Origin: Acetobacter malorum
GTDB lineage: Bacteria > Pseudomonadota > Alphaproteobacteria > Acetobacterales > Acetobacteraceae
Length of the DNA: 52,473 bases
Assembly (NCBI RefSeq): GCF_001580615.1
Contig: NZ_LHZC01000033.1
Span: 1 to 52,473, forward strand
Reading direction: 5' to 3'
The notes below the pieces were generated by a model. That model saw only the letters and a program-made list of their open reading frames with translations. It searched no databases and had not been told where the DNA came from. Positions 42,667 to 51,421 of this stretch are shown piece after piece (the first letter of the stretch is position 1; every line of letters starts with the position of its first letter). The position numbers and the translations under genes were made by a program.

Positions 42667-43536
42667 TTAGAGAGCTGGTGCGCTGAACGTATCGCACTGC
42701 CGGATATCGCCAGTTTGCAGCCCCCGGCTGAACCAGTTGACGCGCTGGGCGGATGTGCCATGCGTAAAGCTATCCGGCACAACATAGCCCTGCCCCTGCC
42801 GCTCCAGACGATCATCCCCCACAGCGGACGCCGCATTCAGCCCCTGCTGCACATCGCCCGATTGCAGGATGCTCTTTGCGTCATTCGCCCGCTTGGCCCA
42901 GACCCCGGCAAAACAATCCGCCTGCAGCTCCGTCCGAACAGAAGCGCCCGTTGCACCGCGCTCGCTCATGCCACCATTCTGCTTTTCAAGCTGCGCCATA
43001 ATCCCCAGCTCGTTCTGGACATGGTGCCCAACCTCATGCGCCACCACATAAGCCCGCGCAAAGTCACCCCCAGCGCCAAGCCGGTTTTTTAATTCCTGAA
43101 AAAAGGCGAGATCCAGATACACCTTGTGGTCCGCCGGGCAGTAAAATGGTCCTACGGACGTTTGCGCATACCCGCAGGCAGACTGCGTGCCGCCGGAGAA
43201 CAGAACCAGCCGGGGTTCATGATACGTGCGGCCCATCTGCTGAAAATAGGATGTCCAGACATCTTCAGTTGACCCCAGAATACGCGCAATAAACTGCTTC
43301 TGCGTATCCGGCCCCTGCGCAGACTGCTGCGGCGCGACAACAGCACTCTGCGTGCCGGACGACGCGCCCCCTTCCAGAAGACTGAAAACAATCCGGGGGT
43401 CGACCCCAAAATACAAAGCGCCGAGCGCCAGCAGAATACCGCCGATACCGATCTTTAGCGGGGCACGGCCACCGCCACCGCCGGAACCGCGCTGGTCATC
43501 AATATTCGTGCTTTCCCGCTCATCATCCAGACGCAT
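42667..43536 (-). CDS. ypfJ: Neutral zinc metallopeptidase, YpfJ family
   Basis: 289-residue membrane-anchored metallopeptidase of the YpfJ/KPN family. The N-terminus is Gly-rich and hydrophilic, followed by one membrane helix at about 28-45. The periplasmic domain holds the zinc motif HEVGHH (167-172) with the family-typical YCPADHKVYLDLAFF just before it and ELQADCFAGVWA after it, supplying the third ligand. The physiological substrate of this family is unknown. It lies between the imuA-like gene and the pepsin-like autotransporter, all on the minus strand with separate-looking control regions. Confidence 0.9.
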   Translation of the reverse strand: MRLDDERESTNIDDQRGSGGGGGRAPLKIGIGGILLALGALYFGVDPRIVFSLLEGGASSGTQSAVVAPQQSAQGPDTQKQFIARILGSTEDVWTSYFQQMGRTYHEPRLVLFSGGTQSACGYAQTSVGPFYCPADHKVYLDLAFFQELKNRLGAGGDFARAYVVAHEVGHHVQNELGIMAQLEKQNGGMSERGATGASVRTELQADCFAGVWAKRANDAKSILQSGDVQQGLNAASAVGDDRLERQGQGYVVPDSFTHGTSAQRVNWFSRGLQTGDIRQCDTFSAPAL

Positions 43537-43639
43537 GCTTTCTATCCTTCTGTGCCTGATAGTCCGATCATGCGCTGCTCTTTAGCATGGATCAGCCCCA
43601 AATACGGCAAGAAGAAAAGCACCCTTGCTTGCGAGACAC

Positions 43640-44425
43640 TCAGGCGCGCAAGGCGCTCCGCCACCAAGACCGTCGAGCCCTATCGTCCCGGACGTGTTGC
43701 GACCTTTCTTCTGGCAAAACCGAGAAAGGGTGCGTCTCGTAGCAAGCCGGATCAATCACCCACCCGGCAGCCCCACCATGATGATGGCTCAGCATCTCAA
43801 TCGACCACCGCTCTTCCGCCGCATAGGCACCCCCGACCGGGTTATCTCTAAGGCTAAACGAGGTGCTTGGTCCGATTTTCCAGCGTGTCGCACTCAGGCA
43901 GTGTGACGGGGAGCCAGCCAGAAAAGCTGAGCGATAGAGCAGAAAACCTGTCGCCCCGCGCTCATGCGCAGCCCGTTGCAGGCGGCGCGTTGTGCTCAGG
44001 TCAGGCGCGGTGCGGCTATCAACCACCACAGCGCCAACGCCCGGCTCCCGCAGCACGTCTTCACATAAATCCACAAAAGAGGCCTGCGTGGCTGTTACAC
44101 AGATCAACCGCCCCGGATTAAGGCCGGCCTGCTCAACGCCCGCTACACACAGATCAAGCGTCTCCTCGCCAATCCAGATAACAGCACCTGTCGTGCGGGC
44201 CAGAACAGCCGCCACAAAGCGCGCCGGCTTGGCGGAAACCTGTCGGTCACTCCCGGCGCCGAAAAATTCGTGAACGGTCCCTTTTTCCAGACCGCCGCCC
44301 AGACGGGCATCAATTTCCGCAACGCCCGTGGAAAGCCTTTGCGTGATGGAACTGGCAGCGCCGACGGTCATCCGGACAATCCGGTCCCGCAGCAAATCCA
44401 GTGTATCCGAGTGTGATGACGCCAT
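43640..44425 (-). CDS. imuA: ImuA, SOS mutagenesis RecA-like protein
   Basis: 261-residue RecA/SulA-like protein. The N-terminal RLSTGVAEIDARLGGGLEKG and the following RecA-fold pattern (AVIWIGEETLDLCVAGVEQAGL, GVGAVVVDSRTAPDLSTTRR) identify ImuA. ImuA acts with ImuB and DnaE2 in error-prone translesion synthesis. A LexA box lies 35 bp upstream, so SOS induction is expected. Unusually, no imuB or dnaE2 follows: the next gene, 104 bp on, is a metallopeptidase. The partner genes may be elsewhere, or the cassette has been broken here. The C-terminus is Arg-rich (RSWWRSALRA). AGGAGG precedes the ATG. Confidence 0.85.
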   Translation of the reverse strand: MASSHSDTLDLLRDRIVRMTVGAASSITQRLSTGVAEIDARLGGGLEKGTVHEFFGAGSDRQVSAKPARFVAAVLARTTGAVIWIGEETLDLCVAGVEQAGLNPGRLICVTATQASFVDLCEDVLREPGVGAVVVDSRTAPDLSTTRRLQRAAHERGATGFLLYRSAFLAGSPSHCLSATRWKIGPSTSFSLRDNPVGGAYAAEERWSIEMLSHHHGGAAGWVIDPACYETHPFSVLPEERSQHVRDDRARRSWWRSALRA

Positions 44426-44734
44426 GAGTGCATCCCTCCTGTTCCGCTTTTTATAATGAGAACAAAACAGGAACTCAAGGAATTTCTACCTGCGTCACCC
44501 AGCCTCCACCATCCCTCCACCGCGCCTTCAAGCCCTTTGCATCTCTCAAACATGAGGTGAAACAGCATCAGTAAAAATGGAGAATACGCTCTTCCGCACC
44601 CTGAAACGCACAGTACTCAGGCTATACCCCTCCGGGGTTCTGGAGATAAAACGCATGATTATTATGCTCTTTACAACAGCCTCAGGGTGCTTTCTTAAGG
44701 GGATATTCCCGGAATAGAGGCGAACACTCTTCCC
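44426..44734. other. Divergent control region between imuA and the copper-uptake-like operon
   Basis: A 309-bp gap without a credible coding frame. It contains the LexA box at 44460-44474 near imuA. The part before the plus-strand gene (about 44640-44734) must hold the promoter of the copper-linked operon, but I recognise no defined Fur, CueR or CopY operator in it. Confidence 0.5.
44460..44474 (-). promoter_or_regulatory. Alphaproteobacterial LexA (SOS) box
   Basis: On the minus strand this reads GTTC-CTGTTTT-GTTC, exactly the GTTC-N7-GTTC direct repeat used by alphaproteobacterial LexA. It lies 35-49 bp upstream of the imuA ATG, where bound LexA would block the promoter. Confidence 0.85.
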
Positions 44735-45190
44735 ATGCGCCGTTCAGACTCAGCCCCCTTTGCACTGGCGACACTGTGTCGCTGGCTGATGGTGTGCTGC
44801 GTTCTGCTGGGGTTTTGTGGGCAGCTTTTTCTACAAAGCAACGCTCTGCCGGATGAAGCACCCCGTGTGACATTTGAGCGGCTGACCGGCCTGCAAATCG
44901 GCCCGGATCAGCCCTCTGCTGCACCCCATGTCATGCACATGGCTGGCGACCATATGCTGAAGATGGCACACGCCAAAGCGCCTCAGCATTCCGGCCATCA
45001 TCATGATGGTGCGTGCCCACTCTGTCCGCTGCTGCACCTGCCTGTTGTTATTTTCAGTGTGGCGTTCCTTGCCGCCCTGATTCTGATCGCCTGGTCTCAG
45101 TCAGCCTACGGCACGCTTCTGCCGCGCGCGCCGCCGCTTCTCGCGCTTGCCCTCCGGCCACCGCCTACGGGGCCACCAGCCTTCCTCTGA
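44735..45190 (+). CDS. Small His/Cys metal-binding membrane protein, DUF2946-like
   Basis: 151-residue protein with a hydrophobic N-terminal segment (about 13-32, signal or anchor), a Met/His-rich middle (HVMHMAGDHMLKMAH) and HSGHHHDGACPLCPLLH near residues 86-102. A second membrane helix follows at about 103-125, then a Pro-rich tail. This layout matches the DUF2946 proteins often found beside copper genes. The His/Met/Cys ligands suggest Cu binding in the periplasm. It is 87 bp upstream of an OprC-like receptor gene in the same direction, so the pair probably forms a copper acquisition unit. Function is inferred from motif and neighbour. Confidence 0.7.
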   Translation: MRRSDSAPFALATLCRWLMVCCVLLGFCGQLFLQSNALPDEAPRVTFERLTGLQIGPDQPSAAPHVMHMAGDHMLKMAHAKAPQHSGHHHDGACPLCPLLHLPVVIFSVAFLAALILIAWSQSAYGTLLPRAPPLLALALRPPPTGPPAFL

Positions 45191-45277
45191 AAACGATACG
45201 CGCTGACACGCAGGCCTTCAGGACACCTGAACGCCTGTGATGTCGGCTGTTTCCGTTTCAAGGAAAGTCTCAGCACA

Positions 45278-47461
45278 ATGTCTTGTTTTTTTGTTCGGCA
45301 TGCCGCGCGCACCAGCCTGCTTGCTGCCGGTTGCGCACTGGCCTGCACAGTCGCCCGCCCATCCGCTGCGGACGCTCAAAGCCGCCTGCCTGCAACGCCA
45401 GTTTCAACAAAAGCCTTAGCCTTACCCGCCACACCAGCCTCAGAAGAGGATGCCGCAAGTCCATCTACCGAGCAGGTCACGGTCAACGGAACCCGGCATC
45501 ACATGTCGCCCAACCCGGATACGGCCAATCTATTTCGGCACAGTCTGGGATACAGCGCCTATTCGGCTGGCGGTGTGTCCTCTTTGCCTGTTCTGAACGG
45601 GATGGCGGATGAGCGTGTGGCGACCTTTGTCGATGGCATGCGCATTCCCTCCGCCTGCCCCAACCATATGAATCCGGCCATGTCCTATATTGACCCGGAT
45701 GCTGTCTCGTCCGCCGTGGCCATTGCTGGCATCACCTCCGTCAGTCAGGGTGGTGACAGCACCGGCGGCACGCTGGAGGTCAATCGGAAAGACCCGATTT
45801 TTTCCAGCACGTCCAAACTGCTTGTGACAGGCCATGTCCGGGGGGATTATCGCAGCAATGGCGGCGGATCCGGTGCGTCTGGATCTCTCACCACCGCCAA
45901 TGACTGGCTGAGCCTGCGCTATACAGGCTCTTACAGCCATGCCAGCGACTATCACACGGGAGGCAACGGCCGGCGCGTTCTATCCACCAGCTATCTCAGC
46001 TTCAATCACGCCGTGACACTGGGGGTAAAAAAAGAGAACCATCTGCTGGCGCTCACCGTCGGTCAGCAGGATATCCCTTACGAGGGCTTCCCCAACCAAT
46101 ACATGGATATGACCAATAACCGCTCCACTTTTGTGAACGGCAAATACAAGGGCGATTTCAACTGGGGCACACTGGAAGCACGCGGTTTCTGGCAGCGGGT
46201 CGACCACGCTATGAACATGCTGGCCGACAAAGGGGGCCATACCGCCACAACCGGCATGCCGATGAATACGGATACCCGCACGGCAGGTTATTCCGTCAAA
46301 GCGACCATTCCCCTCGGCCGGAAGCATATCCTCGGTCTGGGCAGCTCATTTGACCATAACGGTCTGAACGACTGGTGGCCGCCCCTGAGCGGCAGCATGA
46401 TGATGGGGCCAGACACGTTCCATAATATCAACCAGGGGTACCGTGACCGCCTCGGCCATTATATAGAATGGAAAGCCCAGTGGCTGCCGCGCTTTTCTAC
46501 AGAACTCGGACTGCGGAATGATCTGGTGATGATGAATACCGGCCCGGTCGCCCCGTATTCATGGACCGGCATGATGAGCATGGCCGACGCGATGGCTGCC
46601 AAACGCTTTAACGCAGCCTCGCGCGGGCGCACGGACACCAATTTTGATGTCACGGCTCTCGCCCGCTGGACGCCGCTGGACAGCCTGACGCTGGAAGGCG
46701 GCTATGCCCGCAAAAGCCGCGCCCCCGGCCTGTATGAACGCTATTCATGGGGTGAAGGCGCTATGAGCACCACAATGATCGGCTGGTTTGGAGACGGCAA
46801 TGGGTATGTCGGCAACCTCAACCTGAAATCGGAAATTGCCAATACGCTCAGCACCACCCTCACCTGGCATGACCCGGTGAATGATGCGTGGGAACTCAAG
46901 GTGCAGCCGTATTATACCTACACCCACAACTATATAAATGTAGTGCGCATTGGCGCGCTCTCTAACGGTTTGTCCAAGCTCCAGTTCGTCAACCACAATG
47001 CCCGGAGTTACGGCATCAACAGTTCAGGCTTTGTCAGGCTCTGGAAAAGCCCCGCTTTTGGGACAGGAGAACTCAAAGCCAATCTGAACTGGGTGCGGGG
47101 GCAGGATCTGATAAACCACTCCGGCCTGTACCATCAGATGCCTGCCAACGGCTCCATCAGTCTGCATGAAACTTATGAAAACTGGACAGGGCACGTCGAA
47201 GTCACTCTAGTTAAAGCCAAAAGCAGTGTGGACTGGCTGCGCAATGAACCCCGCACACCGGGTTATGCTCTGATGGGTCTGGGCGGAAGCTATCGCTGGC
47301 GGATGCTGACACTGGATGCCAGCATCGAAAACCTTCTGAACCAGAAATACTATCTGCCGCTGGGTGGTCTTTCTCTGGGGGATTATCGCGCCACCGGGGT
47401 GCTGAGTCCCCTCGCCGGTTTAGGGCGCTCCTTCAATCTGAGCCTGAGCGCGACATTCTGA
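45278..47461 (+). CDS. oprC: TonB-dependent copper receptor, OprC-like
   Basis: 727-residue outer-membrane receptor. Signal peptide to about residue 34 (ends ADA). The plug has VATFVDGMRIPSACPNHMNPAMSYIDPDAV, where the Cys and Met residues match the copper-binding CxxxM-type region of OprC/NosA. Met-rich loops recur (MNMLADKGG, MPMNTD, SMMMGPD). The barrel ends LSATF with a terminal Phe. It should import copper, needed for terminal oxidases and other cuproenzymes in these aerobes. It is co-directional with the small His-rich protein gene upstream. The Shine-Dalgarno is weak (AAGGAAA, far upstream). Confidence 0.87.
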   Translation: MSCFFVRHAARTSLLAAGCALACTVARPSAADAQSRLPATPVSTKALALPATPASEEDAASPSTEQVTVNGTRHHMSPNPDTANLFRHSLGYSAYSAGGVSSLPVLNGMADERVATFVDGMRIPSACPNHMNPAMSYIDPDAVSSAVAIAGITSVSQGGDSTGGTLEVNRKDPIFSSTSKLLVTGHVRGDYRSNGGGSGASGSLTTANDWLSLRYTGSYSHASDYHTGGNGRRVLSTSYLSFNHAVTLGVKKENHLLALTVGQQDIPYEGFPNQYMDMTNNRSTFVNGKYKGDFNWGTLEARGFWQRVDHAMNMLADKGGHTATTGMPMNTDTRTAGYSVKATIPLGRKHILGLGSSFDHNGLNDWWPPLSGSMMMGPDTFHNINQGYRDRLGHYIEWKAQWLPRFSTELGLRNDLVMMNTGPVAPYSWTGMMSMADAMAAKRFNAASRGRTDTNFDVTALARWTPLDSLTLEGGYARKSRAPGLYERYSWGEGAMSTTMIGWFGDGNGYVGNLNLKSEIANTLSTTLTWHDPVNDAWELKVQPYYTYTHNYINVVRIGALSNGLSKLQFVNHNARSYGINSSGFVRLWKSPAFGTGELKANLNWVRGQDLINHSGLYHQMPANGSISLHETYENWTGHVEVTLVKAKSSVDWLRNEPRTPGYALMGLGGSYRWRMLTLDASIENLLNQKYYLPLGGLSLGDYRATGVLSPLAGLGRSFNLSLSATF

Positions 47462-47864
47462 ATTCTGGCAGCGCCCTGCTTTGCGATTTTCCTGATGGGA
47501 GATCGGAAGGCAGGGTGACCTGTCTAAACACAGGTTTACAGCGCAGAGTTGAATAACATCCTCAGCGACACGATATAAAAATTTGATTTTTTGGGAAAGA
47601 TTGGCTGGGAGACCTGGATTCGAACCAGGGCTGACCGGGTCAGAGCCGGTAGTTCTACCGCTAAACTATCTCCCAGCAAGGAGAACCGGGAGGCTTAAAA
47701 GGCCGCCTCCGCTGCGGTGACGACTTCCTAGCACCGTGAATTAGGGCGCGCAAGTGCCTAAACGAAAAGAAATGTCGGTTTGTCACATAATTGTCTTGCT
47801 CCTTTGGCCGCCCTCCCCAAAAATAGTCTTAACATGAGTCAACCTCTTACTAAGGACCGGACAG
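47462..47864. other. Intergenic region holding a tRNA gene
   Basis: A 403-bp gap. Just after the receptor stop, CCCTGC (47474-47479) can pair with GCAGGG (47510-47515), with CGAT/ATCG inside, a hairpin without a T-run that may attenuate the receptor transcript. A minus-strand tRNA-Gln gene occupies 47602-47675. The remaining 190 bases lead to ppx; I see no other element. Confidence 0.6.
47602..47675 (-). tRNA. tRNA-Gln (anticodon CTG)
   Basis: 74 bases including an encoded CCA. On the minus strand the acceptor TGGGAGA pairs with TCTCCCA. The D arm contains AGCGGTAGAAC. The anticodon stem ACCGG/CCGGT encloses loop CTCTGAC, so the anticodon is CTG, reading CAG. The T arm CCTGG-TTCGAAT-CCAGG is perfect. 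Confidence 0.95.
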
Positions 47865-48995
47865 ATGGATCGTATTCCCCCCTGGGCCGGCCGCCCGGAC
47901 AGACCAGCTTATCCTTCACCCTACTCTCGTTCTGCCGAAGATGAGCTGTTTGCCGCGCTCGACCTGGGAACAAACAACTGCCGTTTGATGGTCGCGGCGC
48001 AAACCGCTGGCGGCTTCCGCGTTATTGATAGCTACAGCCGCATGGTGCGGCTGGGTGAAGGCCTGCACCATACAGGCCGACTGGGCGAACCCGCCATGGA
48101 ACGCACGCTGGACGCACTGCGCGCCTGTGCTGAACGTGTCGGCCGCAGGCCCATCAAAAATATCCGTGCCGTTGCAACGGAAGCCTGCCGCCGCGCGGTG
48201 AACGGGTCAGACTTTCTAAACCGCGTGCGGACGGAGACCGGGTTTCACATCAATATCATCTCCGCGCGGGAGGAAGCCTCTCTTGCGGTAGAAAGCTGCG
48301 CCAACCTTGTGCACAATCCGCGTTTCGGACCTGTGCGCAACCGGGCGCTGCTGTTTGATATTGGTGGCGGCTCGACGGAAATTGCCTGGGTACGGGTCGA
48401 TGCGCCACGCCAGACGCATGAGCTGATCGGCTATCTGAGCCTGCCGGTTGGGGTCATTACCCTCTCCGAGCAGTTCGGGAGCACGGGGCATGATGACCCG
48501 ACCGTCTATAAAAAGATGGTGGACCACACCAAAGCGGCTCTGCAGGACTTTGAGAGTGTGCACCGGATTGGCCCGGAAATCCGCCGCAAGCAAACACGCT
48601 TTATTGGTACCAGCGGCACCGTCACCACTCTGGCCAGCCTTGTGCTCAACCTCCCTCGCTACGTTCGCGCGGCGGTTGATGGCTCACAGCTACCAGCCAC
48701 CAGTGCGCGCAAGGCCGTTCGGACATTGCAGGATATGGGGCATGCAGGCATAGAACAGCATCCGTGCATCGGGCCGGATCGTGCCCCCTTTGTTTTGCCG
48801 GGCTGCGCCATTTTCGAGGCTATTCACGAGACCTGGCCGGTGGAAGATATTATTGTGGCGGACCGAGGCCTACGGGATGGCATGGTTCTGCGCATGATCC
48901 GCAAGAATGGATCTGTATCCAGAAGACTCCACAAAGCGCCCATGCTCAATGGCCCCATCCCTTTTCTGCACCCTATTCAAGCAACAGGTTCATGA
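47865..48995 (+). CDS. ppx: Ppx/GppA exopolyphosphatase family protein
   Basis: 376-residue phosphatase of the ASKHA fold. The first phosphate-binding motif is AALDLGTNNCRLMVA (about 31-45) and the second is LLFDIGGGSTEIAWV with the following VGVITLSEQF. FIGTSGTVTTLA matches the later conserved loop. It is shorter than full-length Ppx (about 500), being the minimal catalytic form common in alphaproteobacteria. Substrate may be polyphosphate or pppGpp. Its TGA overlaps the ATG of rlmE by four bases, a stable pairing that ties it to ribosome assembly. Confidence 0.9.
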   Translation: MDRIPPWAGRPDRPAYPSPYSRSAEDELFAALDLGTNNCRLMVAAQTAGGFRVIDSYSRMVRLGEGLHHTGRLGEPAMERTLDALRACAERVGRRPIKNIRAVATEACRRAVNGSDFLNRVRTETGFHINIISAREEASLAVESCANLVHNPRFGPVRNRALLFDIGGGSTEIAWVRVDAPRQTHELIGYLSLPVGVITLSEQFGSTGHDDPTVYKKMVDHTKAALQDFESVHRIGPEIRRKQTRFIGTSGTVTTLASLVLNLPRYVRAAVDGSQLPATSARKAVRTLQDMGHAGIEQHPCIGPDRAPFVLPGCAIFEAIHETWPVEDIIVADRGLRDGMVLRMIRKNGSVSRRLHKAPMLNGPIPFLHPIQATGS

Positions 48996-49792
48996 GCGAC
49001 AAAAAATCCGGGCCTCCCCGGAAAGCAACTTCTCTCCGCGTTCCGGGGCGTGCCCGCACCAGCAGCAGCGCCCCCGGTTCCAGTCATTCTCTGGATGACT
49101 CATCAGCCCCGCGCACAATGCGCACCAAATCCGTCAGCCTCCGCACGGCGCGCGGACGCACAACCGCGCAGCAGCGCTGGCTAGCCCGCCAGCTGAATGA
49201 CCCTTATGTGCAGGCCGCCCACAAGCAGGGCTGGCGTTCACGCGCGGCCTTCAAACTGATTGAACTGGATGACCGTTTCCACCTCATCCAGCCGGGCATG
49301 CGCGTGGTGGATCTGGGTGCCGCACCTGGTGGCTGGACGCAGGTCGCGGTTAAACGCGGTGCGAATCGCGTGGTCGGGGTTGATCTGCTCCCGGTGGACC
49401 CCGTTGCAGGCGCCGAGATTATTGAAGGCGACTTTACAGACCCGGAGATGCCGGACCGGCTGGTGAGCCTGCTGGATGGCAAGGCGGATCTGGTGCTCTC
49501 CGACATGGCCCCCAACACGACCGGCCATGGCCCGACGGACCACATGCGCATTATCGGACTTGCGGAAGAAGCCCTGTATTTTGCGTTTGAAATTCTGGCG
49601 GAAGGCGGCGGTTTTGTCGCCAAGGTGTTTCAGGGCGGCTCGGAAAAAGCCATCCTGGATGTCATGAAGCAGGCCTTTACTCTCGTGCGGCACGCCAAAC
49701 CGCCAGCCAGCCGCAAAGATTCAAGCGAACTTTATGTCGTGGCGACAGGCTTCCGGCCTGATCGCCTCAAAGAGGCTCAGGCCAACACCTGA
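48992..49792 (+). CDS. rlmE: 23S rRNA (uridine-2'-O)-methyltransferase RlmE (FtsJ)
   Basis: Heat-shock-type methyltransferase that modifies U2552 of 23S rRNA late in 50S assembly. It is 266 residues, longer than E. coli RlmE (209) because of a basic, Ser/Arg-rich disordered N-terminal extension of about 60 residues. Conserved elements are WRSRAAFKLIELDD (catalytic Lys), VVDLGAAPGGWTQVA (SAM binding), VLSDMAPNTTGH (catalytic Asp), VAKVFQGG (Lys) and SSELYVVATGF (Glu), completing the K-D-K-E tetrad. The frame is open upstream inside ppx, but ATG 48992, overlapping the ppx stop, is the sensible start. Confidence 0.95.
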   Translation: MSDKKSGPPRKATSLRVPGRARTSSSAPGSSHSLDDSSAPRTMRTKSVSLRTARGRTTAQQRWLARQLNDPYVQAAHKQGWRSRAAFKLIELDDRFHLIQPGMRVVDLGAAPGGWTQVAVKRGANRVVGVDLLPVDPVAGAEIIEGDFTDPEMPDRLVSLLDGKADLVLSDMAPNTTGHGPTDHMRIIGLAEEALYFAFEILAEGGGFVAKVFQGGSEKAILDVMKQAFTLVRHAKPPASRKDSSELYVVATGFRPDRLKEAQANT

Positions 49793-49827
49793 GCCTGCCG
49801 GAGCGGAATGAACAGGCAGGCCTCAGG
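49788..49827. terminator. Stem-loop between rlmE and the ROK kinase gene
   Basis: CCTGAG-CCTGCC pairs with GGCAGGCCTCAGG (49815-49827) with one bulged base, a 12-bp stem spanning the rlmE stop codon and the gap between converging genes. There is no clear T-run, so it may be a weak bidirectional terminator or an RNA-stabilising hairpin. Confidence 0.45.
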
Positions 49828-49835
49828 TCAGCCTG

Positions 49836-50732
49836 TTATTTCCCCCACAGCCACGCAGCGCCCCGCACGCCAGAACTGTCACCATGCTGATTTTTCAGCA
49901 GTTCCGTGCGGCATTCCGGGGTGATGGCGTATTTCTTCATCACCTCAGGCACGCGGGCATAGATCGTCTTCAGGTTGGAGACGCCACCGCCCAGCACAAT
50001 CGCGTCCGGATCTACCATGTTGATGACCAGCGCGCAGGCACGCCCCAGCCGGTCCACATAGGTATCCAGCGCCTTAATGGCAGCGACATCGCCCGCAGCA
50101 GCGGCTTCTTCAATACCGTCTGCACAGCGCTGCCCTTCACCCTTCCATGAAGCCGCCAGAGCAGGGCCGCACAGGAAGCGCTCCAGACAGCCCTCATTCC
50201 CACAGAAGCACTTCGGCATGGGGAACTCGTCTTCCCGCACCCACGGAAGCGGGATATGGCCCCATTCGCCGGCAATGTGATGCAGGCCTGTCACCGGCTC
50301 ACCATTGATGACAAAGCCGCCACCCACGCCGGAACCAAGAATCACCCCGAAGACAATCTTGCGGCCAGCCGCAGCGCCATCCACCGCTTCAGACAGCGCA
50401 AAACAGTTGGCATCATTCTCTACCTTTACCGGGCAGCCGAGCACCTGCTCCAGATCTTTGCCGAATGTCTGGCCGTTCAGCCATGTAGCATTTGCATTCT
50501 TGACCCGCATTGTGCGGGAATCAATGGCACCGGGGATCCCGACGCCCACCGTGGCAGTCCGGGCTGTACGCCCACGTCCTTCTTCCACGAGATCCCGCAA
50601 TGTCACGAGCAGATCATCGTAATTACCGGGGTTTGCAACACGATGCCGCAGAAGGATTTCCCCTGTGGAATCAAGGGCTGCTATTTCGACCTTGGTTCCA
50701 CCAACATCGATTCCTAAACGATAATCTGACAT
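49836..50732 (-). CDS. mak: ROK-family sugar kinase (fructokinase/Mak-like)
   Basis: 298-residue ATP-dependent hexose kinase. The phosphate loop IDVGGTKVEIAALD is at the N-terminus. The catalytic Asp lies in VENDANCFALSEA. The ROK zinc site is complete: GHIPLPW, then CFCGNEGCLERF. IVLGGGVSN is the adenosine-binding strand. The absence of a helix-turn-helix N-terminus makes it a kinase rather than a NagC-like repressor. Manno(fructo)kinase is the closest type by impression; glucose or N-acetylhexosamine cannot be excluded. Confidence 0.88.
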   Translation of the reverse strand: MSDYRLGIDVGGTKVEIAALDSTGEILLRHRVANPGNYDDLLVTLRDLVEEGRGRTARTATVGVGIPGAIDSRTMRVKNANATWLNGQTFGKDLEQVLGCPVKVENDANCFALSEAVDGAAAGRKIVFGVILGSGVGGGFVINGEPVTGLHHIAGEWGHIPLPWVREDEFPMPKCFCGNEGCLERFLCGPALAASWKGEGQRCADGIEEAAAAGDVAAIKALDTYVDRLGRACALVINMVDPDAIVLGGGVSNLKTIYARVPEVMKKYAITPECRTELLKNQHGDSSGVRGAAWLWGK

Positions 50733-50844
50733 ACAGCGACCCTACGTCTTCTTCCGGCAAATGATTAATATGCCATGCGGCATGGGATAAATTAGTGAAC
50801 TATGCAATCACACATCTTCCACTCTCTATACAAGGCTCTGTGTC

Positions 50845-51087
50845 ATGAATGAGGCTGTTCTTGATGCGCGGGGGCTTGGCTGCCCCCTTCCGGTTTTAAA
50901 AGCCAACCGGCTTTTGCGCGGCATGCAGGCGGGAGAAAAGCTCCGCGTTCTGGCAACAGACCGGTCCTCTATCGTGGATTTTCAGGTGTTTTGCCGGGAA
51001 ACCGGGCACGCGCTGGTGGCCTTTTCGGATGAAAATGGTTCCCTTTCCTTCACCATCCGGCGGCGTGCGGATATACCCTCACCGTGA
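50845..51087 (+). CDS. tusA: TusA-family sulfurtransferase
   Basis: 80-residue sulfur carrier of the TusA/SirA fold. The conserved DARGLGCPLPVLKANRLL near the start has the persulfide-carrying Cys16 in the Cys-Pro pair. TusA relays sulfur from cysteine desulfurase for tRNA thiolation and, in some bacteria, for formate dehydrogenase and Moco sulfuration. Here it stands alone, divergent from the ROK kinase gene over 112 bp. Its exact relay partner is not evident. Confidence 0.9.
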   Translation: MNEAVLDARGLGCPLPVLKANRLLRGMQAGEKLRVLATDRSSIVDFQVFCRETGHALVAFSDENGSLSFTIRRRADIPSP

Positions 51088-51189
51088 GGGCGGTATGTTT
51101 TATTGCGCATTCTACCCCCGCAAGACTTGGCAGATACACGCTTATCGGAGTAATGCCTGCCCCTCATGACGGATAGGAAGACCTGCGCC

Positions 51190-51420
51190 ATGTCGGATAA
51201 CATCAAGTCTCTGTCGTTTGAGGACGCACTCTCCGAGCTGGAGAAGATTGTGCGCGGCCTTGAAGGCGGCCAGCTTAAACTGGAAGAGGCCATTGCATCC
51301 TACGAGCGTGGGGCAGCCTTACGCCAGCATTGCGAAACCAAGCTGAGCGAGGCCGAGGCCCGCGTTCAGGCGATCGTGCAACGGTCTGACGGATCGTTGA
51401 CCATGAAACCTATGGATTGA
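51190..51420 (+). CDS. xseB: Exodeoxyribonuclease VII small subunit
   Basis: 76-residue helical protein with the family core SFEDALSELEKIVRGLEGG followed by KLEEAIASYERGAALRQHCE, and a variable tail. It binds XseA to form the single-strand exonuclease. The frame also has an ATG at 51166, but AGGAAG positions the ribosome better for 51190, where homology begins. It heads the xseB-ispA-dxs set, the usual alphaproteobacterial arrangement, in which the link to isoprenoid genes is positional only. Confidence 0.93.
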   Translation: MSDNIKSLSFEDALSELEKIVRGLEGGQLKLEEAIASYERGAALRQHCETKLSEAEARVQAIVQRSDGSLTMKPMD

Positions 51421-51421
51421 G

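Noticed and set aside
42540..42836. 98-codon minus-strand frame between the metallopeptidase and the peptidase gene
   Set aside because: Mostly out-of-frame translation of the metallopeptidase end; only its last two codons (ATG TTT TAA) follow a strong ribosome site and are discussed separately.
48764..48991. 76-codon N-terminal extension of RlmE within ppx
   Set aside because: It lies fully inside ppx in another frame, has no family-like sequence, and ATG 48992 overlapping the ppx stop is the coupled start.
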